Shown in pieces: positions 16,936 through 28,600 of a stretch of DNA of 64,000 bases. Source of the stretch: Chitinophagales bacterium (GTDB taxonomy: Bacteria > Bacteroidota > Bacteroidia > Chitinophagales > Saprospiraceae). Where the stretch lies: NCBI GenBank assembly GCA_013298845.1, contig JAAFJN010000017.1, forward strand, positions 37,824 through 101,823. The letters are read 5' to 3'. A model generated the notes under the pieces. It made no database searches, was not told where the DNA came from, and saw nothing but the letters and a program-made list of their open reading frames with translations. How positions within the stretch are numbered: position 1 is the first letter of the stretch; each line of letters opens with the position of its first letter. A program made the position numbers and the translations under genes.

Positions 16936-19900
16936 TTAATAGCCTTGTTGAATAATGTTGGTAGATGCCCCTAAAATATTGAGCAACCGTAAATAGTCGT
17001 TGTTGGTCACAAATGGCCCCGTCATTTTAAGCGTTCCATCCATGTTTAGATCTTGTTGCAAATACACGCCCGATAACACATTGGTCGAAGCCCCCAACAC
17101 GTTGAGCAGTTTCAAATAATCGTTATTGGTCACAAATGGCCCCGTCATTTTAATTACCCCGTCGCCGTTGGTATTGCCGCCCCAAAGGGATACTTTGCCA
17201 TCGGGTTGCACAAAAGCCACTTCATTGGGGTGCCCAACGGGTTTGTATAAAGCGGTCAAACTACCCGTAAAATCTACGGAAGCAGCCGTTTCGGTGAGTG
17301 CCACCGTTGCCGCCGACCGAACGCCCAAATGGTTGCGGTGCCGAACGGCCACGTAATAGTCGTCCGCTACGGCGTTGTAAAAATGAAGGGGCGAAACGCC
17401 GTCCATATCCACTACATCGCCATCGCGTTGCAACAGGCCCGCGCGGGTGTACAGGCGCGTGGCGGCGTTGGTTTTACTCCGCAATTCGATAAACACCCAA
17501 TCAACAATCGCGTTTTGGTCGGTGGGCGTCAAAGCGGAGGGGCGCAGTGTTTCGCCGCCGCCCTGCACCACCGGGAAACTCAACGCGGCGTACGGCTCAT
17601 TCGTGGGAATTAAATTATTGACCCTAAGAGCGTCGTTCATTAAACCCGTTCCGGTGTTGTAGGCGCTTTGCAAATACACTTTGGGCGATACCCGAACGCC
17701 GTTGCGCACCACGATAAATTGGCTAAAATTGGTCAGCGTCAAACCGGTGCTGAACGTAATGGAACCGCTTGTTCCGGTGGTTACGGCATCGGCCTGATCC
17801 ACGTACACCCATTCGGATGTTTGGTAGCCGTTGGAAATTCGTTTGTACAATTTATAACGTTCGGGTACGGTGGAATTCACCGGAATCCCCGAAAAAGTCA
17901 AACTGGTTACCCCGGAAAAAGTAGCGTTGGTGCCGTAATTGTTCACAACCCAATAGCGATTGGCCACCAATTCGTAATTCGCGGGTACCGCAATGGGCAT
18001 ACTGTCAATGCGACTCACGCACAGTTCGCCCCCCGGATACGTGCCGGAACCCGGGAACGTCAGGGACATTTGGACCGTTGAAAAATTGTAATTGCCGCCA
18101 GTGGTTACCGATTGCCGTTCGCTGGCCCCTTTTTCAAACGGCCCGGTTTCAGATTCCCGCGTAGCAGTGCCCTGCATAATGGCGTTGGCCGCGCCGACCC
18201 GGTCGTACACCAAACCCGATTCTTCGTTGAACTTGTAATACGATTTTAACGACGGGTCCACGGCTGCGTAACTGGGATACGTCAGGTGCCGCAATTCCCT
18301 GATTTCGCTTTGGGTCAATGCCCGGTTGTACAGGCGTACTTCGTCCATTTGACCGTTTAAGGTGCGGCCGGTGTTGCCCCGGTCATTTCCCAAATAAAAT
18401 ACGGTACTAAAATTCACCGCCGGGTGCGTAACGCCCGTTCGGGGGGTGGGTACGCCGTTCAGGTAAATGGTGGCTTTATTGGGTTCAATCACCAACGCCA
18501 CGTGCGACCATACATCGGCGGGCAGCACGGGACCGTTGTTCCATCCCCAGAAACTGCCATTCCAGTGGTAGCCCAGTTGGTTGCCCGTTTCGAGGTTTAA
18601 ACCCGATCCGCTACCGGCGTTTGACATTATCAACGCCGTGTAACTCGACTGTGCACCGTTAGGTTTTACCCAGGCCGAAAGCGTTACCGTATTCGTGGTG
18701 CCCAAATCAACGGGAGCAGCAGTGACGATATAGTTGCTGCCGTTGTTCAAACGCGCCGTTTTTTTAGGGCCATCGTTGAGGCCGCAGGGGCTTCCGGGAT
18801 CAACTTCCACAAAAGCAGGTGCCATATTCGTCATGCCAATTTGGATGTCGCCGGTAATATTCACCTTGCGGTTGTACGAAAGCGTATTACCCGACAAAGT
18901 CAATCCTTTGGCCCGGGGAAGCCAGTTGGCCGCGTCGCTGTTGACCGGCCGAGTGTGCACAATGGCGCTGGAAGCCGCGCTCAGGCCCGTAACAAAGGTA
19001 CCATCGGTGGCTTTCAGATCAATACTTTCGATGGGGGCAAAACTGGTTGCAGAACCGTAGTAATTGATAAACCATTGGTTATTGGGGGTTGTGTTCACCG
19101 CCGGATTGAGGTTGGGTTTTACGTTTAACCGCGTAGCCACCAGCATACCAGACGGCACATCGCAATCCGAGAGGGTAATATTGGTGCCCGGATCGGCAAA
19201 ATTATAGGTGTATTGCCCCGAAGACAACGGAAGCAACTGCGCTACGCCGCCGCCAATGGGGGCAGTACTGGCGACCAACGTTGCGCCGCCGTACAAAGAA
19301 CCGTGGCGGGTACTGACATTATCAGAAACCAAAGCAATGTCGTTGGTGGCGTTAAACTGATAATACGCCATCAGAGCGGGATCACTGGCGATAATATCTT
19401 CGCGGGTAATATGGCGCAAGCGGCGGATTTCGTCGTCCGTTAATGCCCTTCGCCACATCGTTACTTCGTCAATATCTCCTTTATAACTTTGGCTGTAAAA
19501 GCCCCGCCCAATGGCAATTTGTTCAAAATTACCGGGGTTAAGGGTGCGATTATCCACGTATTTTTTATCGTTGAGGTACAATGTTGCACCCGTCGGTGTT
19601 ATCACCAAAGCAACGTAACTCCATTCGTTGGAAGGAATGGTTAAGCCACTAATACCGCCGTACCAAATATTCTCGTTACCGGGCCAACGGTACCACAGTT
19701 TAGTTCCCGCGTTATCAAAAATCAATCCTTCGGCGTTGGAGCAGTGGCCGCACCATTGGCCATTGGTCAACATGCCCACCATTCCCGTTTGGGTGCCATT
19801 GGGTTTGATCCAGCCGGTAACGGTAAAATGGGTCAAATTTCCACTGCGCGGTTCGGATACCACAAAAAAATCGCTGTTACTGGCCGTCCGCAAGGCTTGT

Positions 19901-22575
19901 CCACGAATAGTATCGGGTGCACAACCCGCCAAAACGGTAATGGTTACGCTGCTGTTTTTGGTGCCCAAAGGGGTGGTCAGCGTCATGGTTGCAGTATAGG
20001 TTCCCGGCGTTCCGTAAATGACCTTGGGATTGCGCACCGTTGTACTGCCCGTCCAGGTAGCCCCCGGGAAGTCCCACGACCAACTTGCGCCGGTGTGGTT
20101 GACCATCGAATAATCTTCAAAATAAAACGTATCGCGCGGGCAATAGGCCGTTTTTTTATCCACGCTGGCCTGGGGTACAAACGTGGTGGGTGTTTCGTAA
20201 AAATCGCTGCTCCACAAACCACGGTCGCCCGTTGCCATCCGAATTTGACCGGCTTTGTAAAATGGCCGCAAATAACGGTTGCCGATTCGGGCGGGTAAAC
20301 CCATATTGGCCGGTTGCCAATCGCTGTGGGAATTATTTCGATAAAAAACCGTGTGTTTTACGGCCAAATAAATACCGCCATCGGTGCCACCAACGTGCAT
20401 GAGCGCCATGGGCAATAAGCCGTTAAGCAGCGACGTGGTTAAGTTTGTCCACGATGCTCCGCCGTCGGTACTTTTAAATACTTTGTAGTTCGAATTGGTT
20501 CGGTTGTAAGCAATCCAAATGTTGTCCACGTTCAGCGGATCCATGGCGATAAAAATACCATCGGCGGTGGGTGCGTTGGCCGGTTGGGCAATTTCGGTGA
20601 AAGTAAGACCGCCGTCGGTGGTTTTCCAGAGTTTCCCGGAGGTGTACGAGGAACCGGATTTAATCAACTGCCCCACAAGCATCACATTGGGGTTGGCGCG
20701 GCTAATTTCAATATCGGTTACAATATTTGCCGCACTCGAGCCAAACGTATACACCGCCGTGAATGAATTGCCGCCATCGGTGGTTTTCCAAAGTACATTG
20801 TCGCGGCCCAATAAATGCGTATTGAGGTATTGCGGATGAATAACCAATTCGCTGCGTTCGTAGTTGCCCACGCCGTCGTTGGGGTATTTTCCGTAAAAAA
20901 ACTCATCCATTTGCCCGGTAATGGTGGAAGGTAAACTCCGCCCGTCAATGATACCTTCGAACCACATTTTGGCGGGATTTAACACACTAATGTACGCCGC
21001 CGAAGGTTCGCCGCTGCCAAAACCCAAAAACTCGTTGTTCGGATACCCTTCTCGGTACCCCGATGCCCCGTTGTGGTAATAAGAACCCGCCCGCGTATCT
21101 TCGTTCCATCCCTGGTCAAAATACCAAAAATCGGTACCGGCAACACCCCGCGCTTTGGAGGAGCGACTGGTGAGCGTCGAATTGTACAAATCAATACCGC
21201 CGTCCGACGTTACCCAAAAATCATTCGGGCCATTGAACATATACTGTTGTTGGTCTTCGTGCTGGCCCGATACCGGGTTGGTCATTACCGTGGCAAAACC
21301 GTCGGTGGTGCGGTAACTATCCAGGTTGCCACACAAAACTAAATTATCATTGGCGTCAGACACTTCGATGGAGCACACCCGGAAATCGTAGTGGACCTGC
21401 ATGCCTTTTCGGTTGTTCCAGGTTACCGGTTGCGACCAGGTAGCCCCCGCATCGGTGCTTTTGGCCACTCCTACGAACGGATTCGCTACGTTATCGCCCG
21501 TTACCCGACCCAAAATAAAACAATAAATCAGGTTAGGATTACCCGTGGAAACGGTCATGCGGCCGCCGCCATCGTAATCCTGCGCATTAGCAAACCAACC
21601 GGAAATACTGGCCGACCAAGTGGCGCCGCTATCGGTGCTTTTGTAAAAATCACTTTTATTGCCGTTTTTACAAATGGCAAATAACGTGGTGGGATCGTCG
21701 GTTTTCATTTTCAAATCCCACGCTTTTCCCGCTCTGATGATGGAAAAATTGGTCCCGTCGGTGGTTTTGTAAATACCCGGACCAGCCGACAAATAAATAA
21801 TGTTCGGGTTAGTGGGGTGAATCGCAAAAGCCGTCGGGTCAAGGTCCATTACGGTCAGGATATTGGTCCAGGTTACGCCGCCGTCGGTGGTTTTCCAAAG
21901 TTTATTATCCGTGCCGTAGTACACAATATCCGGGTTGGTGGGGTGTACCGCCAACGCCATTTCGATGGTCGTATAACCTTCAAAATAATAATTTTCACTG
22001 ATAGGACTCCACGAATCGCCGTGGTTGGTGGTTTTGAAAAAAATGCCATTTTCCGAAACCGTGTACAAAATATCGGGAAAAGCGGCACATTGAGCAATGC
22101 GCGTTTGGCACGTGTGCGCGCTGCGGTGGGTATTGTTTTGGTTGCGGTTTTCGTAAGGGCCAATTTGTTGCCAGGTAGCCGAAACGGTTGATTTATTCGC
22201 CGTTAGTTGTGCGTCGAGCAATGCTTTTTGGGCCAACCACTCCTGCGTCGCGAGGTCGCGTTCTTCGTCGGTTTGCGCCGCGATAAAACCACTGCGCAAG
22301 ACGTAATTATTGCGTTCGAGGGCTTTGCGCCAATGTTTATAATTGCGCGTATCCCGATTTTTTTCAAACGTATGTGATTGATAATAAGCCCGATATAGCC
22401 GATCCACTTCAAATACATTAGGGGCCTCCGAATACATCAATTTTGCCCAATCGGGCGTGTTTTCGTCAATCAAAGGATAATTGACAAATTTGATGTTTTG
22501 CAAACTGGCCTGCGCTTGTACCCCAATTGCGGCACACAGCACCCATAAGAAAAGTAAAAAAGATTTTATGTTCAT
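16936..22575 (-). CDS. Large secreted protein: sortilin/BNR-type propeller, PKD, two LamG-like domains, dockerin-like tail
   Basis: A 1879-aa protein. The frame is open 63 bp further upstream, but that part lies in the terminator hairpin of the preceding gene, and ATG 22575 starts a clean signal peptide (NIKSFLLFLWVLCAAIGVQAQ). Order: N-terminal ~130 residues; a VPS10/BNR-type propeller to ~830 with many blades of the form IYKTTDGTNFS / WKTTDGGVTWT; a PKD domain (~850-930: ASWSWDFPGATWTG ... YGTPGTYTATMTL); two LamG/concanavalin-like domains (~950-1100 and ~1270-1420, each with NEWSYVALVI-type words and YYQFN/YYKFN); a C-terminal part ending in two dockerin-like repeats (NTNGDGVIKMTGP, DLNMDGTLKMTGP). 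These contain the D-x-N-x-D-G calcium-loop pattern with an insertion. Probably a surface adhesin or filament component; no enzymatic motif seen. Confidence 0.8.
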   Translation of the reverse strand: MNIKSFLLFLWVLCAAIGVQAQASLQNIKFVNYPLIDENTPDWAKLMYSEAPNVFEVDRLYRAYYQSHTFEKNRDTRNYKHWRKALERNNYVLRSGFIAAQTDEERDLATQEWLAQKALLDAQLTANKSTVSATWQQIGPYENRNQNNTHRSAHTCQTRIAQCAAFPDILYTVSENGIFFKTTNHGDSWSPISENYYFEGYTTIEMALAVHPTNPDIVYYGTDNKLWKTTDGGVTWTNILTVMDLDPTAFAIHPTNPNIIYLSAGPGIYKTTDGTNFSIIRAGKAWDLKMKTDDPTTLFAICKNGNKSDFYKSTDSGATWSASISGWFANAQDYDGGGRMTVSTGNPNLIYCFILGRVTGDNVANPFVGVAKSTDAGATWSQPVTWNNRKGMQVHYDFRVCSIEVSDANDNLVLCGNLDSYRTTDGFATVMTNPVSGQHEDQQQYMFNGPNDFWVTSDGGIDLYNSTLTSRSSKARGVAGTDFWYFDQGWNEDTRAGSYYHNGASGYREGYPNNEFLGFGSGEPSAAYISVLNPAKMWFEGIIDGRSLPSTITGQMDEFFYGKYPNDGVGNYERSELVIHPQYLNTHLLGRDNVLWKTTDGGNSFTAVYTFGSSAANIVTDIEISRANPNVMLVGQLIKSGSSYTSGKLWKTTDGGLTFTEIAQPANAPTADGIFIAMDPLNVDNIWIAYNRTNSNYKVFKSTDGGASWTNLTTSLLNGLLPMALMHVGGTDGGIYLAVKHTVFYRNNSHSDWQPANMGLPARIGNRYLRPFYKAGQIRMATGDRGLWSSDFYETPTTFVPQASVDKKTAYCPRDTFYFEDYSMVNHTGASWSWDFPGATWTGSTTVRNPKVIYGTPGTYTATMTLTTPLGTKNSSVTITVLAGCAPDTIRGQALRTASNSDFFVVSEPRSGNLTHFTVTGWIKPNGTQTGMVGMLTNGQWCGHCSNAEGLIFDNAGTKLWYRWPGNENIWYGGISGLTIPSNEWSYVALVITPTGATLYLNDKKYVDNRTLNPGNFEQIAIGRGFYSQSYKGDIDEVTMWRRALTDDEIRRLRHITREDIIASDPALMAYYQFNATNDIALVSDNVSTRHGSLYGGATLVASTAPIGGGVAQLLPLSSGQYTYNFADPGTNITLSDCDVPSGMLVATRLNVKPNLNPAVNTTPNNQWFINYYGSATSFAPIESIDLKATDGTFVTGLSAASSAIVHTRPVNSDAANWLPRAKGLTLSGNTLSYNRKVNITGDIQIGMTNMAPAFVEVDPGSPCGLNDGPKKTARLNNGSNYIVTAAPVDLGTTNTVTLSAWVKPNGAQSSYTALIMSNAGSGSGLNLETGNQLGYHWNGSFWGWNNGPVLPADVWSHVALVIEPNKATIYLNGVPTPRTGVTHPAVNFSTVFYLGNDRGNTGRTLNGQMDEVRLYNRALTQSEIRELRHLTYPSYAAVDPSLKSYYKFNEESGLVYDRVGAANAIMQGTATRESETGPFEKGASERQSVTTGGNYNFSTVQMSLTFPGSGTYPGGELCVSRIDSMPIAVPANYELVANRYWVVNNYGTNATFSGVTSLTFSGIPVNSTVPERYKLYKRISNGYQTSEWVYVDQADAVTTGTSGSITFSTGLTLTNFSQFIVVRNGVRVSPKVYLQSAYNTGTGLMNDALRVNNLIPTNEPYAALSFPVVQGGGETLRPSALTPTDQNAIVDWVFIELRSKTNAATRLYTRAGLLQRDGDVVDMDGVSPLHFYNAVADDYYVAVRHRNHLGVRSAATVALTETAASVDFTGSLTALYKPVGHPNEVAFVQPDGKVSLWGGNTNGDGVIKMTGPFVTNNDYLKLLNVLGASTNVLSGVYLQQDLNMDGTLKMTGPFVTNNDYLRLLNILGASTNIIQQGY

Positions 22576-22582
22576 ATTTTTA

Positions 22583-22631
22583 AAAAAAACGGGCTTTTTG
22601 CCAAAACCCAAACGGATTCGGCAAAAAGCCC
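22583..22631 (-). terminator. Strong rho-independent terminator after the 3645-aa gene
   Basis: A perfect 12-bp stem: GGGCTTTTTGCC (22591-22602) and GGCAAAAAGCCC (22620-22631), loop 17 nt. On the minus strand it is followed by a T-rich run (complement of AAAAAAAAC at 22582-22590). It lies 11 bp beyond the stop of the giant gene and just before the ATG of the next. Confidence 0.9.
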
Positions 22632-22641
22632 GGTGCATGAA

Positions 22642-25600
22642 TTAATGTGGTCCGGTCACCTGAATTGTTCCGCAGGAAGGAGCCTGCATCCAAAGGGTTA
22701 CCTCTTTCACCGAGGAGCAACTGCTTCCGGCACCTCCGTTACTTCTGATGTAATAGTTCGTAGCCGCCACCGGCGATACCACGCTGGTGGCCAACGGATT
22801 AGTACCGTTTTGGGCATCCGCCAAAGTCGTGTGGTACGTGATGGAAGTGCCCGAATTGGTCAACACCAACGTGGCCAAATTGAACGAACTGCCCGCGCAA
22901 ATGGTCGCTTGCGGCGTTACCGTCAGCGTTGGTGCAACGCAACAACCAGCCAAGGGAATATTGCACAACTGAATCTCCGGATCGCCAGGGGCTAACACAA
23001 AATTGAAGGTATAAGGGTTCGCTCCGGCGGTAAAATTATCCAGCGATGTGCCGTTGGTACTTCCCGAACCCACGAAATATGGATTGGGTTGGCCCGTTGG
23101 ATCAATCGAAGCCAATGGTAAACGGGTAGTGCTCAAGGTATAACCCGCTGGCGGCGTGTACGTAAGGGTATAGGTCCCGGCGGTTCCATCGGTGAAGAAC
23201 TGGTAAATCCCCGAAGCGCCGTTTTGCGTCATCAAAACCGGACTGGGGCCGCTTACCGAAATGGTTCCCCCGGCGATAATCTGGCCCGTCTCCTGGCAGT
23301 ACACATAACCCATCGGGTCAGTTGGACAAATCGCCGAAGTGCTCACCGTAACCGGATAATCGGTAAAACAAATGTTAGATCCCCCAAAAATACGGATCAC
23401 ATAGTTCGCAGCGGGCGTATTCGGGATATTCGCAACGATATTGCCGGGTAAAGTTCCCGGTACCGCCGTTGCACCCGCGTAATTGGGACCGGTGTACGTA
23501 TTGCCGAGGCTAAAACCGAACCGGTCGGCCCCCGTGTGTGACATCAATACGATTCGACCATTGTTGCCGGGTACGGCCCCCACACAATCGCCCGGTACCG
23601 CAATGACTTTGGCCGTTGGCGGCGTGCAGCAGGCTTGCACCGTTACCGCAACGGTGGCCTGGCAGTTGTCGCTGCTGGTGTACGTAATATTGGTGGTACC
23701 CGCGCTTAATCCCGTTACTACACCGGTGTTTGACACCGTGGCAACGGCGGGATTGGAAGACACGTAAGGATTCATCGCCGCCGGTATGCCAGAACCCGTC
23801 AGGTTCAACGTCGCTCCCTCGCAGATAGTGCCACCGTTGGGGGTAATCGCGGCGTTGACGGCTACCGTAGCGGTCGTTTGGCAACCGTTATTATTGGTGT
23901 AAGTAATAATCGCTGTGCCCGCGCTTATCCCCGTTACAACCCCGGTGCTGCTAATCGTGGCTACTGCAACATCCGATGATACGTAAGGATTGGTCGTGGC
24001 CGGGGTACCCGAACCGGTAAGGGTGATGATGTTACCAATGCACACACTGCCGCCCGATAACGTGGGCACGGCATTTACCGTTACCGTAGCCGTGGCTTGG
24101 CAGCCGTTGTTGTCGGTATAAGTAATGGTGGTGTTGCCTGCGCTTACGCCCGTTACCAAACCCGCGTTGGTTACCGTGGCCACGGCGGGATTGGAAGACG
24201 CGTAAGGATCCATCGCTGCCGGAGTGCCGGAACCCGTGAGCGTCGTGCCGCTGCCCACGCAGATGGTACCGCCGCTCAGCGTTGCTTGGGCTTGTACCGT
24301 AACGGTGGCGGCATCTGATGCGGCCAAACAAGGGCCGCTTCCATCCGGATCCGCGATACTTGCAGACAAATTAATGATCTGGCCCACTTCGGTTAATGCC
24401 GGTGTATAGGTAAATGTCCCGGTGCCATTGGCCAATGTACTCACCGAAAAATTACCCAATGTGCCATTGCTGGTGCTCAGTGTGGCCGGGCCATTCGATA
24501 CCGTATAGTTAAAGGTCACGGCGTTGATTCCGCAGGTATTTACGTTGGTTTCCGTAATCACCACGGATGGCGGTGTCGCGCACACCGAACAGGACGCAAC
24601 CGCTGGACCCATGATACTATACGTGCAAAGGGCATCCGCACTGAACATCGCCGTCAGGTTGGTGCTTGTGCCATCGGCGACTAACTGAACATTGGTAAAT
24701 GTATGCGAAGTTGTGCTCCCCAATGAACCGACGGCCACGCTGTACGTCCCAATAACATCGCCGGTTAAGGTGAGTGTGCCGGTTAAAGGCGCATTGGTAT
24801 AGGTTACCGTAATATTAGCAGTGTAGTAGTCATCGGTATTTTGCACGGTGCCATTGCTGTTACACGTTGAGGCATTGGCAAGGGTAATATTCGTCATCAG
24901 GCAAGCCGGGGCAAAACCAAAATCAAAGGTATGGTTGCTGCCCTGGCCGGGTGTTGTGGCGAGGTACGCCGGATAACCATTCAGACCGGACAATCCGCCA
25001 CTTAAACCGCTTAACAAGGTGCCATCGCTGTCATTTTGGTCAGGTTGCGTGCCCACTCCGTTATTTGAAGTGGTTAAAGCATACTCCATTCCGCCAATAA
25101 TCAAACGATTGGTTGAGGTGTTAAACTGAGACATGTTTTTACCAACTACAACATAATATCCGGTATTGGCCGATAACCCGGTAAACGGACCAGTGTTACT
25201 GTATGGCGCAATGGAATCCACGTTCGTTTGGTCAAAATAATATTCACCATTTGCCCCGGTTGTTGTTTGCCCTACCAATGTTCCATCTGTTTTATACAAT
25301 TCTACCTTAACTCCAGACAGCGGTATTTCACAAGGATCCTGTACGCCATCTTTATCCGTATCTACCCAGACATAATTGCCAATTTGAATAGGTACAGCAT
25401 TGCATAATGCTTCTATATCTCCCATGTTACCGCCCTTACGGTTACTATCTGGGTCTCCTTCCTGAACTAATATCCAGCCTTTATTGTAGGTACCATTACT
25501 ATTGAGGGTGCGCAAGCCACTCGAATTTACCAGTCCCTGGTTACGAATCGGGTCGAATGATGCAGCAACAATGCTAGTGGTGCCTGGCACCTTCACCAAA

Positions 25601-28600
25601 CCACCCAAAATTGTCTCAGCATGTCCAGCCTGAGTATTGGTTTGATTAACATAGTTATCATCATAGTATTCAACAAAGTCCGGAATTGCAGGGAGATTAG
25701 TCGAACCTAAATCAGATATTGTCTGAAGACAAGGTGCCGTTGTTGACTCTTTAACAAAACCTCCGGCTGTTTTACATAGTTTAATGATATCGCCAGCCGC
25801 TACCGGAGTAAAGTAAGTGCTACCCGTAGTCACATCATAACGACGGTTACCATAAGCAGTTTGATAAGAAAAACGGTCTCCAAAACCTAATACCATTGAA
25901 CCATCAGTATCAAATTCAATATCCTGAAGCATAGGTTGAGGTTGTGATACCAGCGCGTTGGTCAGAGGGAGCACCGACGGATTCCAGGTATTGGTCCATG
26001 CACGCCATGCCGCTGGAGAATAGGTATCATCCGAGCGAAACGTTGCGGCACTCCTTGGATAATTCATATCCATGGTTGCAATCTGGGTAAAAGATGTGCC
26101 TCCATTCCAGCGATACACATACGCATCAAGGTCTGCTACATTACCAGAGGTTTCGGCAGTACACACACCGCCAATATACAAATGCCCCTGATAGTATTTG
26201 AGCGCCCAGGGCGCAAATGCACCACCGGTGCAGCCAACAGCCGGCATTGGTATTTCACTAATTAAGGTTGGCACTGCCGGGTTTTGTACATTAATTAATA
26301 CCAACGAGGGTGCCGACGAATTCAGATTGACTGCAAACAACGTGTCGCCATTGGTGGAAATATCAATATCACCTAAACCTGCTTTACCTACTTTTTGATA
26401 AACGGTACCATCCGTGTAAGGTGCATTGCCTGTAATGGCTGCGGTACGAGGGTCAGCGCCCATATTTACGCCTAAAGTACCGAGATCAATCGTTGTACCC
26501 AAGGTGGTTGTAGCCGCAGGGGCCAAATCATTGTTTAAATCTGTGAAATTAATGGCATAAATGGCATCAAAACCACCGGGGCCGTAACCAAAATAGTGAC
26601 GAACCATTGATGAAGTATAGATAATCCGTTTCGACTTCTGGTATGCTATCCCCCAGGTAGTACCAATATTGGTATCATTCGTCAAACTGGTATTGGCCGG
26701 TGTTGAACTTTCCGCGGTATTATTGTAAACACCAACCAGTGCCTTCAACCCATTGTTCTGTGGACCTGAATAGGTGCGCGGGACGGCAAGCATAGGATTG
26801 TTTTGGCAATAGTCGTCAGGATTTACCATGCCAAAATCCACATCACAACTAGCGGGTGTCACAAACTGCACACTGGTACCATTTCCCGTACCTGTTTGTG
26901 AAGGCTGCATATAAGATAATGACGGCGGAATAATAAATTCCACACGATATTTATCGCCATTGGTCAATCCGGCAACATTCCAGTCTCCATTAGCATCTGT
27001 AAAGGTTGAACCAACCAGGTTGCCGTTGCAGTCATAGACCCGAACCTGAATACCAGCGACGCCTGCCTCTGAATTATTTATACCGTTATTATTAATATCA
27101 TTGAATGCTGAGCCGCCTAAAGTACCGGGGGCCACCGAACATGGACCTGGGGTACAGTTGGCTGGCGCATTATAAGCATCTGGAATGGTATCACCGCAGG
27201 TGGTTGTGGTGGCATATTTCGCAAACACATCAATACCCGCAGTTGCATTCGATACTAAACCCGTCAGTACAAATGTTTCGGAACCACTGGTCGATACCGG
27301 CGTAAAAGACATACTCGCTCCGGTACTCGTGGCCACAAGTATATTTTCGCCGGTTGGGGCATTGTCGTAAGAAATATTAACCGTCAAAGTATAAGTATTG
27401 GTTAACGGATCACATACGCTGGCGGTAGCCGAATTAATGGTCAGTTCGCAAGGGCATGCAGCGTTGTTGATACTTACATTGTACACAAATGTATGCGGAC
27501 AAAGCATTGGATCAGCGGGTACATACCTGCCTCTTACCTGAACAGTGGTATTGTTAAACATCACCGATGGATCCAGACTGGTCACGTTCTTGAGGGTATC
27601 ACCAGGTGCACGCACAATATCAAAAGTAAAGGTACCTGGCGCATTTACACCATTTAACGTTGCTGTAATTACGGAAAAATCAAATGGTGGACTGGATTGG
27701 CACAATACCTGATTGGCAAGGTTAGGTAAAGTGAGGCTTGGATTGGTACATAAGTTGGATAAATTAAATATTGTAACCCCATTTCCAATGACAGCACTAT
27801 AACCTACTCCGCTGGTATGCGAAACACGGATACCATACATACCCGGCATCAATTCCGGAATCGAAGCATTTTGAGCCAATGGGATATTCACCAGCGTATC
27901 CGGCACCTCTAAGCCTGTATGGCTGATAAATGCCCATGTTTCGCCCGGATTAGAAATAATTTTTATACTGTCAACATATTCCAACGGGTCAAATTCCGGC
28001 AAATTATATTCTACATCAAAGCACCGACAACTTTCAATCAGACTGTACGATGGTGTGACACAAGCATTCGTAGCCGGACCATTGGTTATTGCAAACGCGG
28101 TACAAGGGGCGCTACTGAACGTAGCGGTTACCGAACTGGCCGTATTATCCGCCTTCAATCGAACGCCTGTAAAGGTATAAGTCGGACCACTTCCAATGGT
28201 GGCAACCGGCACACTCAGCGCACCGCCCCCAGGCAAAACATCGCCACTTAATTCCAAATTACCCGTGGCTGGTGGTGCCGAAAAGTTGACTGTAATATCC
28301 GCTGTAAAATAATCGTCACTATGCGAAGATGCAGTACCGTTATTATTACATCCCGATGTATTTGCAAAAGATATCGCCGAAATCTGAGATACAACAATTG
28401 TTGCTGTAGCCGTACAACCATTCACATCTTTATAAGTAATGTTTGCCGTTCCGGCCGAAACACCGGTAATAACACCCGCGCTGTTCACGGTGGCCACCGC
28501 TGTATTCGATGAAACGTATGGGTTCACTGCCGCCGGGGTGCCGCTGCCCATCACCGTGGTTGTGCCGCCCACGCATACCGTTGACGATACCGCTATGGTT

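Noticed and set aside
22576..22638. N-terminal extension of the 1879-aa protein
   Set aside because: It covers the terminator hairpin of the previous gene and would spoil the signal peptide.
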